Part shown: positions 36,001 to 45,307 of the stretch, one piece after another
Layout of the letters: the number at the start of each line of letters is the position of its first letter
How positions within the stretch are numbered: the stretch's first letter is position 1
Assembly: GCA_016938875.1 (NCBI GenBank)
Contig: JAFGTV010000010.1
Coordinates: 1-64,000, forward strand
Origin: Paracoccaceae bacterium
GTDB taxonomy: Bacteria; Pseudomonadota; Alphaproteobacteria; Rhodobacterales; Rhodobacteraceae
DNA length: 64,000 nt
Direction of reading: 5' to 3'
The notes under the pieces: model-generated
Told to the model about the DNA's origin: nothing
The model's database searches: none
What the model saw: only the letters and a program-made list of their open reading frames with translations
Made by a program: the position numbers and the translations under genes

Positions 36001-36736
36001 CGGGCTGACGGACAGCCGGGGCGGTGGTGGCGATGGGCGGGCCTATCCGCTGAACCTGCTGATTTCCGCCCCGTCCCAGGTGTTCGTGCGGGGCCGGGGG
36101 CTGGACGCGGAACTGGGCGGGCGGTTGCGGTTGCGCGGCACCACCGCCGCCGTGACCCCCGAGGGACAGTTCTCGCTGATCCGCGGACGGCTCGACATCC
36201 TGGCCAAGCGGTTCACCCTCACCGAGGGGCAGATCGCGCTGCAAGGCGCGCTCGACCCCTATCTGCGCTTCGTGGCGGAAACCCGCGATACCGACGTGAC
36301 CACCCAGGTGGTGATCGAGGGCAGCGCCAGCGCGCCCGAGATACGCTTCCTGTCACAGCCCGAATTGCCCGAGGAAGAGGTCGTCGCCCGGCTGCTGTTC
36401 GGGCGTGGGCTGGAAACCCTGTCCGCCTTTCAGGCCCTCGAACTGGCCTCGGCGGTGGCGACCCTGGCGGGCGGCGGCGGCGGCGGGCTGGTCTCGCGGC
36501 TACGCTCGGGCGTTGGCCTGGACGAGCTTGACGTGACCACGACACAGGACGGCGGAACCCAACTGCGCGTCGGCAAATACCTGACGGAGAACATCTATTC
36601 CGAGGTGACAGTCGACGACCAGGGCCAGAGCCAGATCAACCTGAACCTCGATCTGACACCCAGCGTCACCGTCAAGGGACAGCTGGGCGCCGAGGGCGAT
36701 ACCGGCGTTGGGATTTTTTACGAGCGCGACTACTGA
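33029..36736 (+). CDS. tamB: Translocation/assembly module protein TamB (AsmA-like, DUF490)
   Basis: A 1235-residue periplasm-spanning protein anchored by an N-terminal signal anchor (MRIVLAFLLFFAAVLPVSAQ). The body is made of repeating amphipathic beta strands rich in the pattern alternating leucine/small and polar residues, predicted to form a long hydrophobic groove that moves phospholipids or outer-membrane proteins. The C-terminal ~300 residues contain the DUF490/TamB domain (IRGRLDILAKRFTLTEGQI, GSASAPEIRFLSQPELPEEEV, LLFGRGLETLSAFQALELAS) and end FYERDY. The length and linkage to tamA are typical. Confidence 0.93.
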   Translation: MRIVLAFLLFFAAVLPVSAQQDDDGGSALERFLEERLSGAGRAVTITGFQGALSSRATIDELSIADADGVWITLKGAVLDWSRAALLKGRVEVAELSADEIVLTRLPSKGAAPALDQAEAQPFALPDLPVSIQIDRVRTARLELGAAVLGQAAVLQLDGALSLAGGAGQARLVATRSDAAGRFSLAASYANDTRDLALDLALSEAAGGLLSGALDLPGAPPLEATLKGAGPLSAFAAELMLSSAGQQRLTARLTLREPEDAPGTSRFALAASGDLAPLVAPRLRPFFGDSSRLELTGARRGDGGLAVDTLALVTGALRLEGTLALAPTGLPERVALTGRLSGPVALPLAGPETVIGGADLSAQFDAALGQDWQAQAQLAGLTRGGLRLAQATLGGRGTIQPEAPAALSAKVSFDANGLAHDDPALARALGTAITGTADIDWAEGTPLRISALRLTAGRARAQIDATLGTLAEGLTLNGTATVALDDLARLAPLAGRPLGGAAQARVSGRYGLLDGIFDVTLNAATRDLVTGRARLDALLAGPGTLTLAAERGPAGTSLRALEVRTAGLSLTAGGDLSTAAGGLTLTGTVPDLSRIDAGMTGPGTVAANVAWQADGRLRLDRLTATGAGATLQASGAISPADPTLPAEGQLHLQAQALSAFSGLAGRRLSGAMDATLSGRGALRGDFDATLSAKGQGLALGIARLDGVIRGDSSVAVSGARSGGDYVLRALDVTTPQLRLSATDAGGGALDLSGRLADLALVAPGFPGPLSLSGRATPQGEAWQLALEATGPGDTTARIAGSLARNGQTADLSVQGVAPLALANGFIAPRSLDGRARYDLRLRGPLALASLSGQVTTDGGRLSAPKLGLALSDLGGRVDLAGGQARLALTGTLGGGRVELSGPVTLTSPFQGDLSLRLVRAALRDPQLYDTTLDGQLSIAGPLTGGALISGEIALGRTEVLVPSGGAGASGAIPQITHRGAPAAVQATRARAGLTDSRGGGGDGRAYPLNLLISAPSQVFVRGRGLDAELGGRLRLRGTTAAVTPEGQFSLIRGRLDILAKRFTLTEGQIALQGALDPYLRFVAETRDTDVTTQVVIEGSASAPEIRFLSQPELPEEEVVARLLFGRGLETLSAFQALELASAVATLAGGGGGGLVSRLRSGVGLDELDVTTTQDGGTQLRVGKYLTENIYSEVTVDDQGQSQINLNLDLTPSVTVKGQLGAEGDTGVGIFYERDY

Positions 36737-36783
36737 GGCCACGCGGCCCCGGCGCCCCGCACACCGCCTGGCGCGGCCCGGCT

Positions 36784-36833
36784 GCTTCTTCTGGTCTCAA
36801 ATATCCTGGGGGTCCGGGGGCAAAGCCCCCGGC
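36784..36833. repeat. Copy B of the dispersed intergenic element
   Basis: CTTCTTCTGGTCTCAAATATCC, a G-run, then CCGGGGGCAAAGCCCCCGG (perfect 8-bp hairpin, 36814-36832). It lies between the convergent tamB and trpE genes and can serve both as terminator. The TCT-x-AAATATCC block is shared almost base for base with 50823-50875. Confidence 0.6.
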
Positions 36834-36878
36834 GGCCACCACTGGTCGCGCAGCGCGCACGACCGGGCGCGGATGTCC

Positions 36879-38393
36879 TCAACCGTTACCGCGGCGCACG
36901 AAACGTCCGGCTTCGGCGGCGGCGGTGCGCAGGGCGCGCGACTTGTTGACGGTTTCCTGCCATTCGGCCTCGGGGTCGCTGTCATAGACCACGCCGCCAC
37001 CGGCCTGGATATACAGCTTTTCGTCCTTCAGCACGGCGGTTCTCAGCGCGATGCACATGTCCATGTCGCCGCCCGCCGCGAAATAGCCCACACCGCCGCC
37101 ATAGACGCCGCGTTTCTCGGGTTCCAATTCGTCGATGATCTCCATCGCGCGGACCTTGGGGGCGCCGCTGACGGTGCCCGCGGGCAAACCGGCCAGCAGG
37201 GCCGACAGCGCGTCGTGATCCTCGGAAATCTCACCCACCACGTTCGAGACGATATGCATGACGTGGGAATAGCGCTCGATGATGAATTGCTCGGTCGGGT
37301 GCACCGTGCCGATTTTTGCCACCCGGCCCACGTCGTTGCGGCCCAGGTCCAGCAACATCAGGTGCTCGGCGCATTCCTTGGCGTCGGCCAGCAGGTCGGC
37401 CTCCAGCGCGCGGTCCTCTTCGGGGGTGGCGCCGCGGGGGCGGGTGCCGGCGATCGGGCGGATGGTGACCTCGCCCGCGCGCAGCCGCACCAGGATCTCG
37501 GGCGATGCGCCGACCACCTGGAACCCCCCGAAATTGAAAAAGAACATGAAGGGCGAGGGGTTGGTGCGCCGCAAACTGCGATAGAGCGCAAAGGGCGGCA
37601 GCGGAAAATCCTGGGTCCAGCGCTGCGCCGGGACCACCTGGAAGATGTCGCCCGCGCGGATATAGTCCTTGGCCTTTTCCACGGCGGCCATGTAGCCCTT
37701 CTTGGTGAAATTCGACACCGGCTCGCCCACCTCGCGGGCCTCGCCGAAATCGCGGGTTTCGGCGGGCACGGCGCGGTCCAGATCGCGCAGCGCGTCCATC
37801 ACCCGTTCGGCCGCCTGGGCATAGGCGGCGCGCGCCGACAGCCCCGGTTCGGGCCGCGCGGGCGAAACCACCGTCACCTCGCCCTTGACCCCGTCCAGCA
37901 CCGCCACGACGGACGGGCGCAGCATCAGCGCATCGGGCAGGCCCAGCGGGTCGGGGTTGACGCCCGGCAGGTGTTCCACCAACCGGATCATGTCATAGCC
38001 CAGATAACCGAACAGCCCCGCCGCGATCGGCGGCAGGTCGGCGGGCATGTCGATTTTCGTTTCCGCCAGGATCTGGCGCAGCGTGTCCAGCGGCGAGCCT
38101 TGCATCGGCTCGAACGCGGCGGCGTCAAAGCGCGCGGCGCGGTTGACCCGGCTGTCCTGGCCACGGCATTCCCAGATCAGGTCGGGCTTGAACCCCACGA
38201 CCGAATAGCGCCCGCGCACCTCGCCCCCGGTGACCGATTCCAGCATGAAGCTGTCGGGCCGGGCGCCGGCGAGTTTCAGCATCAGCGAGACCGGCGTGTC
38301 CAGGTCCGCGGCCAGCCGGGCATAGACCACCTGGGCGCGGCCCGCGGCATATCCGGCCTCGAAACCGGCGAAATCGGGGATCAGCTTGGCCAT
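36879..38393 (-). CDS. trpE: Anthranilate synthase component I
   Basis: TrpE turns chorismate and ammonia (from TrpG) into anthranilate, first step of tryptophan synthesis. The 504-residue protein carries the feedback site (LDTPVSLMLKLAG and ESVTGG near 50) and the chorismate-binding domain: PFMFFFNFGGFQVVGASPEILVR, PIAGTRPRG, ERYSHVMHIVSNV, TVSGAPKVRAMEIIDELE and GGGVVYDSDPEAEWQET. GAGG precedes the ATG and the ppiD stop is nine bases upstream. No trpG, trpD or trpC follows; the next gene is the convergent tamB, so trpE is unlinked here from its glutamine amidotransferase partner. Confidence 0.96.
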   Translation of the reverse strand: MAKLIPDFAGFEAGYAAGRAQVVYARLAADLDTPVSLMLKLAGARPDSFMLESVTGGEVRGRYSVVGFKPDLIWECRGQDSRVNRAARFDAAAFEPMQGSPLDTLRQILAETKIDMPADLPPIAAGLFGYLGYDMIRLVEHLPGVNPDPLGLPDALMLRPSVVAVLDGVKGEVTVVSPARPEPGLSARAAYAQAAERVMDALRDLDRAVPAETRDFGEAREVGEPVSNFTKKGYMAAVEKAKDYIRAGDIFQVVPAQRWTQDFPLPPFALYRSLRRTNPSPFMFFFNFGGFQVVGASPEILVRLRAGEVTIRPIAGTRPRGATPEEDRALEADLLADAKECAEHLMLLDLGRNDVGRVAKIGTVHPTEQFIIERYSHVMHIVSNVVGEISEDHDALSALLAGLPAGTVSGAPKVRAMEIIDELEPEKRGVYGGGVGYFAAGGDMDMCIALRTAVLKDEKLYIQAGGGVVYDSDPEAEWQETVNKSRALRTAAAEAGRFVRRGNG

Positions 38394-38402
38394 GTCGGTG
38401 CC

Positions 38403-40250
38403 TCAGCGGAATTGCGCGTGAACGGCGTTGATCGCCGCCTGGTCCAGGGTCAGACCGGCGGTGTCGATCAGCGCCTGGGCGAAATAGGTGTAAAGATCCT
38501 GGGCCATGGCCTGACCGGCCTGGTTGGCGATGGTCTCGCGCAGGAAGGTGGCGTTGGGATCTTCCTCGTCGGGGGGCAGCACCGCGTCGAGTTGCATCAG
38601 CCAGGCGGTCTCGCCCTCGGTCACGATGCTGGTGGCGCCGGGTTCGGGCAGGGCAAAGAGCGCCTGTGCCAGCGCCGGCGGGGTCAAACCGCCGCGCGGC
38701 AGGGCCTCTTCGCGGGTCACTGTCAGGCCCAGTGCGTCGATCGGTGTGCCAGCGGCCAGGCGGGCTTGCAGCGCCTCGGCCTGGGCGGTCAGGCGGCGGC
38801 GGGTTTCAGCGCTGCGCCAATCGCTGGCCACCTGATCGCGAACCGCGATCAGCGGGCGCAGGGTAGGGGGCGTTTCGCTGTCCAGCCGCAGCGCAAAGAC
38901 GCCGCCATCGTCCAGTTCCAGCACCTCGGGAAAATCGCCGTCTTGCACGGTGTCGGCGGCGTCGCGGAACGCGCCATAGGCGGCAATCCCGGTATCGCTG
39001 TCGCTGGTATAGCCGATCTGGCCCAGTTTCATCTCGGTCTCGTCGGCCAGCTCTTCGAGGGTGGCCCCGGCGGCGAGGCGGTCGTCGAAATCGGTGATCT
39101 GGTCGGCGATCAGGCGCGCGGCGCGATCGCGCACGGATTCGTCGGCCAACTCGGCGCGGGCCTCTTCGAAGGGGGTCTCCTGGGCGGCCAGGATCGCGTT
39201 CACGCGGAACAGCGCAGGGCCCAGGTCGGACATCAGCGGCCCGGCGACGCCCGGCTCGTCCAGCGCAAAGACCGCGTCGCCCGCCGCCCCGCCGATCTCG
39301 GTCCGGGTAACATCGCCAAGGTCCACGTCCGCAAGGCTCAGGCCGCGGGCGGCAACGGCGCCGTCGAAATCGGTTTCGCCCGCGGTGATCGCGGCCATGG
39401 CGGCGGCGGCGTCAGCCTGGGTGGGGAACACCAGGCGTTCGACGAGGCGGCGCTCGGGCTTTACGAACTCATCGATGCGCTGCTGGTAGAGCGCGCGCAG
39501 CATCTCCTCGTCGGGGGTGATCGTGTCGAGCAGCATGTCGGGGGTCAGCCAGGCATAGGTGATCTGGCGGCTGCGCGGGGCGGTATAGGCCTCGGGCGTG
39601 GCCTGATACTGGGCCTCGATCTGGGCGGGGCTGGGGTCGGGAACGGGGGCGTCCAGATCGCCGGGGGTCAGGCGGATCAGGCTGGCGCTGCGCCGCTCTG
39701 CGATAAAGTCGTAGAGCGTGCGCGAATAGGTCTGGGGGGCGCCGATGCCCGAGATCACCGCCGCCTGCACCAGCGAGCGGGCGCTGTCCTCGCGGATGCC
39801 GCTCTCGAATTCGGATTCCGTCAGGCCGTTCTGATCGAGGGTAAAGCGATAGGCCTCGCGGTCGAACTGGCCGTCTATCCCCTGAAAGGCAGGCACGGCC
39901 ATCACCTCGGCGGCGACGCGTTCATCGCCCACGGACACGCCCAGCCGGTCGGCCTCGTTATCCAGCGCGGCCTCGGCGATCACCTGGGCGCGGACCTGGT
40001 CGAGCAGGCCGTTTTGCTGGGCCTGGGCCAGGCTCATCGCGGTGCCGGTGGCGGCCTGTTGGGCGTTCAGTTCGCGCTGCAGGGCACGGGCATAGGCATC
40101 GGTGCCGATCTTGCGGTCGCCCACCGTGCCGATGGCATCGACCGAACCGCCAAAGTTGGACACGCCAAAGCCGCCCAGCCCCAGGATCAAGAGCAAGAGC
40201 AGCATCCAAACGAGGCTCTTGGAGGTTTTCTTGGCGACGGATTTTGACAT
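38403..40250 (-). CDS. ppiD: Membrane-anchored peptidyl-prolyl isomerase (PpiD)
   Basis: A 615-residue periplasmic folding factor. The N-terminus is basic (MSKSVAKKTSKS), then one membrane anchor (LVWMLLLLLILGLGGFGV), a SurA-N-like chaperone domain (DAIGTVGDRKIGTDAYARALQRE), a parvulin-like domain in the middle (about 255-380) that is degenerate in the parts I can judge, and an alpha/beta C-terminal region. PpiD binds nascent proteins leaving the Sec translocon. It is followed nine bases later by trpE, an arrangement seen in Rhodobacterales without obvious functional link. Confidence 0.88.
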   Translation of the reverse strand: MSKSVAKKTSKSLVWMLLLLLILGLGGFGVSNFGGSVDAIGTVGDRKIGTDAYARALQRELNAQQAATGTAMSLAQAQQNGLLDQVRAQVIAEAALDNEADRLGVSVGDERVAAEVMAVPAFQGIDGQFDREAYRFTLDQNGLTESEFESGIREDSARSLVQAAVISGIGAPQTYSRTLYDFIAERRSASLIRLTPGDLDAPVPDPSPAQIEAQYQATPEAYTAPRSRQITYAWLTPDMLLDTITPDEEMLRALYQQRIDEFVKPERRLVERLVFPTQADAAAAMAAITAGETDFDGAVAARGLSLADVDLGDVTRTEIGGAAGDAVFALDEPGVAGPLMSDLGPALFRVNAILAAQETPFEEARAELADESVRDRAARLIADQITDFDDRLAAGATLEELADETEMKLGQIGYTSDSDTGIAAYGAFRDAADTVQDGDFPEVLELDDGGVFALRLDSETPPTLRPLIAVRDQVASDWRSAETRRRLTAQAEALQARLAAGTPIDALGLTVTREEALPRGGLTPPALAQALFALPEPGATSIVTEGETAWLMQLDAVLPPDEEDPNATFLRETIANQAGQAMAQDLYTYFAQALIDTAGLTLDQAAINAVHAQFR

Positions 40251-40320
40251 GAGAGGCGCCTTTTTGCCGGACCGGGGTTCTGGGCAGTTGTGTAGGTCTT
40301 TGCGCGGCCGCCCGCAAGCA

Positions 40321-41499
40321 TCAGGGCCGGAACGCGGCCAGCCGATCAAAGAGCCGCGCGATGCCGTTGCGGTCGATATTGGCAAAGGCGATGCGCACCT
40401 GGTTGCGCGCGCCGGGATCGGTGGCCGGCTGGAACATCGTGCCGGGCAGCATCAGCACCCCGGCCTCGGCCACCAGGCGGCGGGCCAGGGTGTCCGAGGG
40501 GATGTCAAAGGGATGCGCGGCATAGGCGAAATAGGCGCCCGCGCCCATCAGGGTCCAGCCGGGCAGGGCGGGAAACCCGTCCTCGATCGCGGCGCGGCGG
40601 GCCAGGATCTCGTCGCGCTCGCCCGCCAGCCAGGGGCGCAGGTTGCGCATCCCCCACAGGGCGGCGCGCTGGCCCAGCTGGTTCGGGCAGATCGCAACGG
40701 TATCGAGGAATTTCTCGACCTCGGCCAGCCGGTCGCGGTGGGCCACCATCGCGCCGACCCGGTGGCCGGTCAGCCGGTAGGCCTTGGAAAAGGAATAAAG
40801 CTGGATCAGGTTCTCGGCCCAGTCGGGATCGGCGAACAGATCGTGCGGCGCGCCGCTGCGCGCATCGAAATCGCGGTAGGTCTCGTCCAGGATCAGCGTG
40901 ATGCGGTGACGCCGGCAGACCGCCATGAAATCTGCAACCACCCGGGCGGGGTATTCCACGCCGGCGGGGTTGTTGGGTGTCACCAGCACGATGGCCCGGG
41001 TGCGCGGCGTGATCAACTGGGCGGCGCGGGCGGCCTCGGGGATCAGGCTGTCGCCGGTGGCCAGCGGCACGGTGCGGATACCGGCCATGTCCAGCCACAT
41101 CTTATGATTGAAATACCAAGGGGTTGGCAGGATCACCTCATCCCCGTCACCGGCCAGCGTGGCGATGGCCGCGCAAAACGCCTGGTTGCACCCTTGGGTG
41201 ATGGCGACCTGGGCCTCGTCGATCTGGCCGCCATAGGCCGCCGACCATTGCGTGGCCAGTTCGGCGCGCAATTCGGGCAGGCCCAGCACGGGGCCATAAA
41301 GATGCGCGGCGGTCTCGTGCAGCGCGGCCTCGGCGATGGCCTGGCGCAGGGGCTCTGGCGGGGGCTCCATCGGGGCGGCCTGGCTGACATTGATCAGCGG
41401 GCGATCGTCGGGAAACTCCACCCCCTCCAGCCAGCGGCGCGCCTCCATCACCGGGGGCGGCAGGGTGGCGGCCATGCGGGGGTTCAGCGGGTGGACCAT
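40321..41499 (-). CDS. Class I/II PLP-dependent aminotransferase
   Basis: A 392-residue fold-type I aminotransferase. Conserved marks: INVSQAAP (substrate arm), ITQGCNQAF, LVTPNNPAGVEYP, LILDETYRDFD (PLP-binding Asp and Tyr), and the Schiff-base lysine in LYSFSKAYRLTGHRVGA, with the substrate-carboxylate arginine near the end (NQVRIAFAN). It resembles aspartate/aromatic aminotransferase-like enzymes, but the substrate cannot be fixed. It lies nine bases downstream of gpt on the same strand. Confidence 0.85.
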   Translation of the reverse strand: MVHPLNPRMAATLPPPVMEARRWLEGVEFPDDRPLINVSQAAPMEPPPEPLRQAIAEAALHETAAHLYGPVLGLPELRAELATQWSAAYGGQIDEAQVAITQGCNQAFCAAIATLAGDGDEVILPTPWYFNHKMWLDMAGIRTVPLATGDSLIPEAARAAQLITPRTRAIVLVTPNNPAGVEYPARVVADFMAVCRRHRITLILDETYRDFDARSGAPHDLFADPDWAENLIQLYSFSKAYRLTGHRVGAMVAHRDRLAEVEKFLDTVAICPNQLGQRAALWGMRNLRPWLAGERDEILARRAAIEDGFPALPGWTLMGAGAYFAYAAHPFDIPSDTLARRLVAEAGVLMLPGTMFQPATDPGARNQVRIAFANIDRNGIARLFDRLAAFRP

Positions 41500-41507
41500 C
41501 GCGCGCC

Positions 41508-42014
41508 TCAGTCGGTGCCGCGATAGGGTTCGACATATTGCAGCGCCATGTCCCACGGAAAGAAGATCCAGGTGTCTTGGCTGACCTCGGTGATATAGGT
41601 GTCGACCATCGGGCGGCCCTTGGGCTTGGCATAGACGGTGGCGACATGGGCCTTGGGCATATGGGCGCGCACCACTTCCAGGGTGCGGCCGGTATCGACC
41701 AGGTCATCGACGATCAGCACCCCGGTGCCATCGCCGATCAGGGTCATGTCGGGGGATTTGATCACCTGCGGCGCGCTTTGCGTCTGGTGGTTATAGGATT
41801 TCACGCTGATCGTATCGACCAGGCGAATGTCCAGCTCGCGCGCGACGATCATCGCGGGCGCCATGCCGCCGCGGGTGATCGCCACCACCGCGCGCCAGGC
41901 GCCGTTGTCGGGCCCGTGCCCGTCCAGCCGCCAGGCCAGGGCGCGCGCGTCGCGGTGCAGCTGGTCCCAGCTGACGTGAAAGCCTTTTTCGTGGGGCAGA
42001 CGATCGGGGGCCAT
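41508..42014 (-). CDS. gpt: Xanthine(-guanine) phosphoribosyltransferase
   Basis: Salvages xanthine and guanine to XMP and GMP using PRPP. The 168-residue protein has the PRPP-binding motif [18 protein letters not shown] (about 98-115), [21 protein letters not shown] and WIFFPWDMA near the C-terminus, all typical of Gpt. AAGGAA precedes the ATG at 42014. Neighbours in the minus-strand run are a LysE exporter upstream (23-base gap) and an aminotransferase downstream. Confidence 0.93.
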   Translation of the reverse strand: MAPDRLPHEKGFHVSWDQLHRDARALAWRLDGHGPDNGAWRAVVAITRGGMAPAMIVARELDIRLVDTISVKSYNHQTQSAPQVIKSPDMTLIGDGTGVLIVDDLVDTGRTLEVVRAHMPKAHVATVYAKPKGRPMVDTYITEVSQDTWIFFPWDMALQYVEPYRGTD

Positions 42015-42037
42015 GGGGCGTTCCTTTTCTTCTTTCT

Positions 42038-42640
42038 TCAGCGAGCCAGCAGCAGGCGCAGGCCAAGCGCGCCCAGCACCCCCGCTGCGATCCGGTCCAG
42101 CACGGGCTTGGCCCGCAAGTATCCATCCCGCGCGCCCGACCCGGTCAGCAGGGCGGCAAAGGCGGTATAAACGGCGAGTTCGACCAGAAACTGGTTGGCC
42201 ACGATCAGCCCGCGATCCAGCACCGTGATCGTGGGCGGAAAGATCACCAACAAGACCGCGGCGGCAAACAGCACCGCCTTGGGGTTGGCCAGGTTCACCA
42301 TGACCCCGCCGACAAAGGCATGGCGCCGGGCCATCGGCGTGCTGGCCAGCGGGGCGGTGGCGTGGCGCCAGGTCTGCACCGCGATATACAAAAGATAGAG
42401 CGCGCCCAGCACCTTGAGCGTGACATAGGCCCAGGGAAACAGCCGAAAGAGCCCATCCAGCCCGACCAGCGCCAGCCCGGTCCATAACGACGCGATCAGC
42501 CCCAGCCCGGCCCCCGTCGCCATGCCCGCCCCGAACCCGCCCGCCAGGCTGTTGCGCAGCGCATAAAGCAGGGCAGGGCCCGGGCTGGCCATCGCGGCCA
42601 GCAGCGCCAGGTTGAAGGCGATCAGGTGCGCGGGTTCCAA
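42038..42640 (-). CDS. LysE/RhtB-family amino acid exporter
   Basis: A 200-residue protein with six hydrophobic helices and the family's N-terminal block [29 protein letters not shown], followed by [16 protein letters not shown] and [15 protein letters not shown]. The family exports lysine, threonine, homoserine or similar compounds; the substrate is not readable. I take TTG 42640 (product MEPAHLIAF) as start, six bases after the fabI stop, because no ATG or GTG precedes the first helix. Translational coupling with fabI is likely. Confidence 0.82.
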   Translation of the reverse strand: MEPAHLIAFNLALLAAMASPGPALLYALRNSLAGGFGAGMATGAGLGLIASLWTGLALVGLDGLFRLFPWAYVTLKVLGALYLLYIAVQTWRHATAPLASTPMARRHAFVGGVMVNLANPKAVLFAAAVLLVIFPPTITVLDRGLIVANQFLVELAVYTAFAALLTGSGARDGYLRAKPVLDRIAAGVLGALGLRLLLAR

Positions 42641-42645
42641 GGGGG

Positions 42646-43464
42646 TTACTTTCGCCCGGTGACGGCGTCGATATCGGGGGCGTCCACGGCCTTCATCCCG
42701 ATGGCGTGATAGCCCGCATCGACATGGTGCGTTTCGCCGGTAACCGCGCTGCCCAGATCCGACAGAAGATAGAGCGCCGATTTGCCGACCTCGTCCTGGG
42801 TGACATTGCGGCGCAGCGGCGAGTTCAACTCGTTCCACTTCATGATATAGCGGAAATCGCCGATACCGCTGGCCGCCAGCGTCTTGATCGGCCCGGCCGA
42901 GATCGCGTTGACGCGAATGCCGTCCTTGCCCAGATCCTCGGCCAGGTATTTCACCGACGCCTCCAGCGCGGCCTTGGCCACGCCCATCACGTTGTAATGC
43001 GGCATCACCTTTTCCGCGCCGTAATAGGTCAGCGTCAGCGCCGAGCCACCCGGGCGCATCATCTTGGCGGCGCGCTGCACCACGGCGGTGAACGAATAGA
43101 CCGAGATGTCCATCGACATCAGGAAATTGCCGCGCGTGGTGTCGACGTAACGGCCGCGCAATTCGTTCTTGTCGGAAAAGCCGATGGCGTGGACGATGAA
43201 ATCCAGCCCGTCCCAGCGTTCGCCCAGCGCGGCGAACAACGCGTCCAGCGACGCCTCGTCGGCCACGTCGCAGGGCAGGACGATATCGCTGCCCACGCTT
43301 GCGGCCAGTGGCTCGACCCGTTTTTTCAGGGCCTCGCCCTGGTAGGAAAACGCAAGTTCTGCCCCGGCATCGGCGCATTGACGCGCGATCCCCCAGGCGA
43401 TGGACTTGTCATTGGCCAGGCCCATGATAAGCCCGCGCTTGCCTTCCATCAGTTTGTTTGACAT
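42646..43464 (-). CDS. fabI: Enoyl-[acyl-carrier-protein] reductase (NADH) FabI
   Basis: Catalyses the last reduction of each fatty-acid elongation cycle; target of triclosan. The 272-residue SDR-fold protein begins [27 protein letters not shown] with the nucleotide-binding GLANDKSIA motif. It has [16 protein letters not shown] and the catalytic Tyr-x6-Lys in YNVMGVAK, then [18 protein letters not shown] precedes the ATG at 43464. It heads the minus-strand run to trpE and is divergent from pdxH. Confidence 0.96.
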   Translation of the reverse strand: MSNKLMEGKRGLIMGLANDKSIAWGIARQCADAGAELAFSYQGEALKKRVEPLAASVGSDIVLPCDVADEASLDALFAALGERWDGLDFIVHAIGFSDKNELRGRYVDTTRGNFLMSMDISVYSFTAVVQRAAKMMRPGGSALTLTYYGAEKVMPHYNVMGVAKAALEASVKYLAEDLGKDGIRVNAISAGPIKTLAASGIGDFRYIMKWNELNSPLRRNVTQDEVGKSALYLLSDLGSAVTGETHHVDAGYHAIGMKAVDAPDIDAVTGRK

Positions 43465-43501
43465 CCGCTGCCCCTCGACCACCATTACCGGAATTCAGGC
43501 T

Positions 43502-43530
43502 GGTGTAGGGCAATTGCCCCGCCCCATCAA
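43502..43530 (-). promoter_or_regulatory. Candidate fabI promoter
   Basis: On the minus strand TTGATG (43525-43530) and TACACC (43502-43507) are separated by 17 bases, 38 bases before the fabI ATG. The -10 is weak. Confidence 0.35.
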
Positions 43531-43561
43531 GAGCATGACACCACGGCAGGAGAGCGCAGCC

Positions 43562-44167
43562 ATGGCCGACAGAGACGGAATTTTCGCAGGCGACGATCCT
43601 TTCGCCATCGCCCGTGACTGGCTGGCCGAGGCCACCCGCAGCGAGGTAAACGATCCCAACGCCATTGCCCTTGCCACGGTGGACGCGCAGGGGCTGCCGA
43701 ACGTGCGCATGGTTCTGCTCAAGGAGATCGAGGCCGACGCCTTTGTCTTTTATACCAATTACGACAGCGCCAAGGGCAGCGAGATTTCCGCATCCGGCAA
43801 GGCGGCTTTCGTGTTACACTGGAAATCGCTCCGCAGGCAGATAAGGGTGCGCGGGGTGACCGAGCGGGAGGAAGGGGAGAAAGCCGATACCTATTTCGCA
43901 TCGCGGGCGTTGCAAAGCCGACTGGGCGCGTGGGCGTCTCGTCAGTCGCGGCCGCTGGGATCGCGCGGCGAGTTGCTGGCCGATGTTGCACGGGTAACGG
44001 CAAAGCATGGGATTGCGCCAAAGCGCCCGCCGTTCTGGGGCGGGGTTCGGATTCGTCCGGTGGAAATAGAATTTTGGGCCGATGGTCCGTTCCGCCTGCA
44101 CGACCGTTTCCAATGGCGGCGCGAAGCCCTTGAAGGCCCTTGGAATATCGAGCGTCTGTGCCCCTGA
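43562..44167 (+). CDS. pdxH: Pyridoxamine 5'-phosphate oxidase
   Basis: FMN-dependent oxidase making pyridoxal phosphate from PNP or PMP. The 201-residue protein shows [42 protein letters not shown]-type FMN-contact segment (here [14 protein letters not shown]), and the C-terminal block [27 protein letters not shown] ending in the conserved ERLCP. GGAGAG is the ribosome binding site. It is separate from pdxA at 15682. Confidence 0.96.
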   Translation: MADRDGIFAGDDPFAIARDWLAEATRSEVNDPNAIALATVDAQGLPNVRMVLLKEIEADAFVFYTNYDSAKGSEISASGKAAFVLHWKSLRRQIRVRGVTEREEGEKADTYFASRALQSRLGAWASRQSRPLGSRGELLADVARVTAKHGIAPKRPPFWGGVRIRPVEIEFWADGPFRLHDRFQWRREALEGPWNIERLCP

Positions 44168-44286
44168 CGTTCGCGCTTCGTGAATGACGCGGGCCCGAAA
44201 GGTCAGTGAAATTGACTTGCATCGCGCACTGGGTCTGTCAAAAGTGCGGTTCGAGGGGGGATCACTCAGGTGCCGGTGACACAGCC

Positions 44287-44820
44287 ATGACGATTGAAAT
44301 CGAAGAAGAACCAAGCCGGATCGAAGGTCGGGTGAAATGGTTCGATCCCGGCAAGGGATTCGGTTTCGTCGTGGCCGAAACCGGCGGGCCGGATATCCTT
44401 TTGCATGCCAATGTGCTGCGGAATTTCGGCCAGGGCTCGGTCGCCGATGGCGCCGGCATCGTGCTGCTGGTGCAAAAGACCAGCCGCGGTTTTCAGGCCG
44501 TCGAGGTGCTGCGCATCGACCCGCCCGAAGCGGGAGAGGCGCCGGAGCTTGAGGATGCGATGCATCTGAGCCCCGAGGAATTGGCAAAGCTGCTGATCGA
44601 ACCGGCCCGGGTCAAATGGTTCGACAAGTCAAAGGGGTTCGGTTTTGCCAACGTGTTTGGCCGCCCCGAGGACGTTTTCGTGCATATCGAGGTATTGCGC
44701 CGCTCGGGTCTGGCGGATTTGCAGCCGGGCGAGGCCATCGCGATCCGCGTGACCGAGGGCGAGCGTGGCCGTTTGGCCGTGATGGTGGGTGTATGGGAAA
44801 GCGCGGTTTCGCAGTCCTGA
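44287..44820 (+). CDS. Double cold-shock-domain protein
   Basis: A 177-residue protein with two OB-fold cold-shock domains. Domain one (about 12-80) has [14 protein letters not shown] (RNP1) and DILLHANVL (RNP2). Domain two (about 112-175) has [14 protein letters not shown] and DVFVHIEVL. An acidic linker joins them. The protein should bind single-stranded RNA or DNA, like CspA proteins but bivalently. The start ATG 44287 is chosen from the domain layout; the site upstream is poor. The last 28 bases are shared with the next gene in another frame. Confidence 0.9.
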   Translation: MTIEIEEEPSRIEGRVKWFDPGKGFGFVVAETGGPDILLHANVLRNFGQGSVADGAGIVLLVQKTSRGFQAVEVLRIDPPEAGEAPELEDAMHLSPEELAKLLIEPARVKWFDKSKGFGFANVFGRPEDVFVHIEVLRRSGLADLQPGEAIAIRVTEGERGRLAVMVGVWESAVSQS

Positions 44821-45266
44821 TCTGGGCGTTCGCGGCGGCGCTGGCCGGTCCCGCCGGGGCGCAATGCGCCGATGATCAGGTCGACCTGCGCGGCCCCTGG
44901 GGCAGCGCGCGGTTCGCCGTGGAACTGGCCGACGATCCCCAGGAACGCGCCCAGGGCCTGATGAATCGCGCGGCCCTGCCGGTCATGTCGGGGATGTTGT
45001 TCGTCTATCCCAGACCGCAACGCGCTGTGTTCTGGATGAAGAACACGTTCATCCCGCTGGACATGATTTTTCTGGATGCGCAGGGCCGGGTGGTCGGCGT
45101 GCATGAAAACGCCCGCCCGCTGGACGAAACGCCGATCGATGGCGGGTCCGGCGTTCTGGCGGTGCTTGAGGTCAATGGCGGACTGGCCGCGCGGTTGGGC
45201 ATTGCGCCGGGCAGCGTGCTGCGTCACCCCGCGCTGGGGCCCGATGCAGCCTGGCCCTGTCCATAG
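44793..45266 (+). CDS. DUF192 exported protein
   Basis: A 157-residue protein with a signal peptide ([24 protein letters not shown]) and the DUF192 domain: [49 protein letters not shown] and [10 protein letters not shown]. The function is unknown; the family is widely found as a single secreted domain. It overlaps the double cold-shock gene by 28 bases, so its ribosome binding site lies within that gene and expression is probably coupled. Confidence 0.85.
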   Translation: MGKRGFAVLIWAFAAALAGPAGAQCADDQVDLRGPWGSARFAVELADDPQERAQGLMNRAALPVMSGMLFVYPRPQRAVFWMKNTFIPLDMIFLDAQGRVVGVHENARPLDETPIDGGSGVLAVLEVNGGLAARLGIAPGSVLRHPALGPDAAWPCP

Positions 45267-45307
45267 CCCCTTTCCTAACGCCGCCCGTGGCGCTATTGAG
45301 GCCGCGA

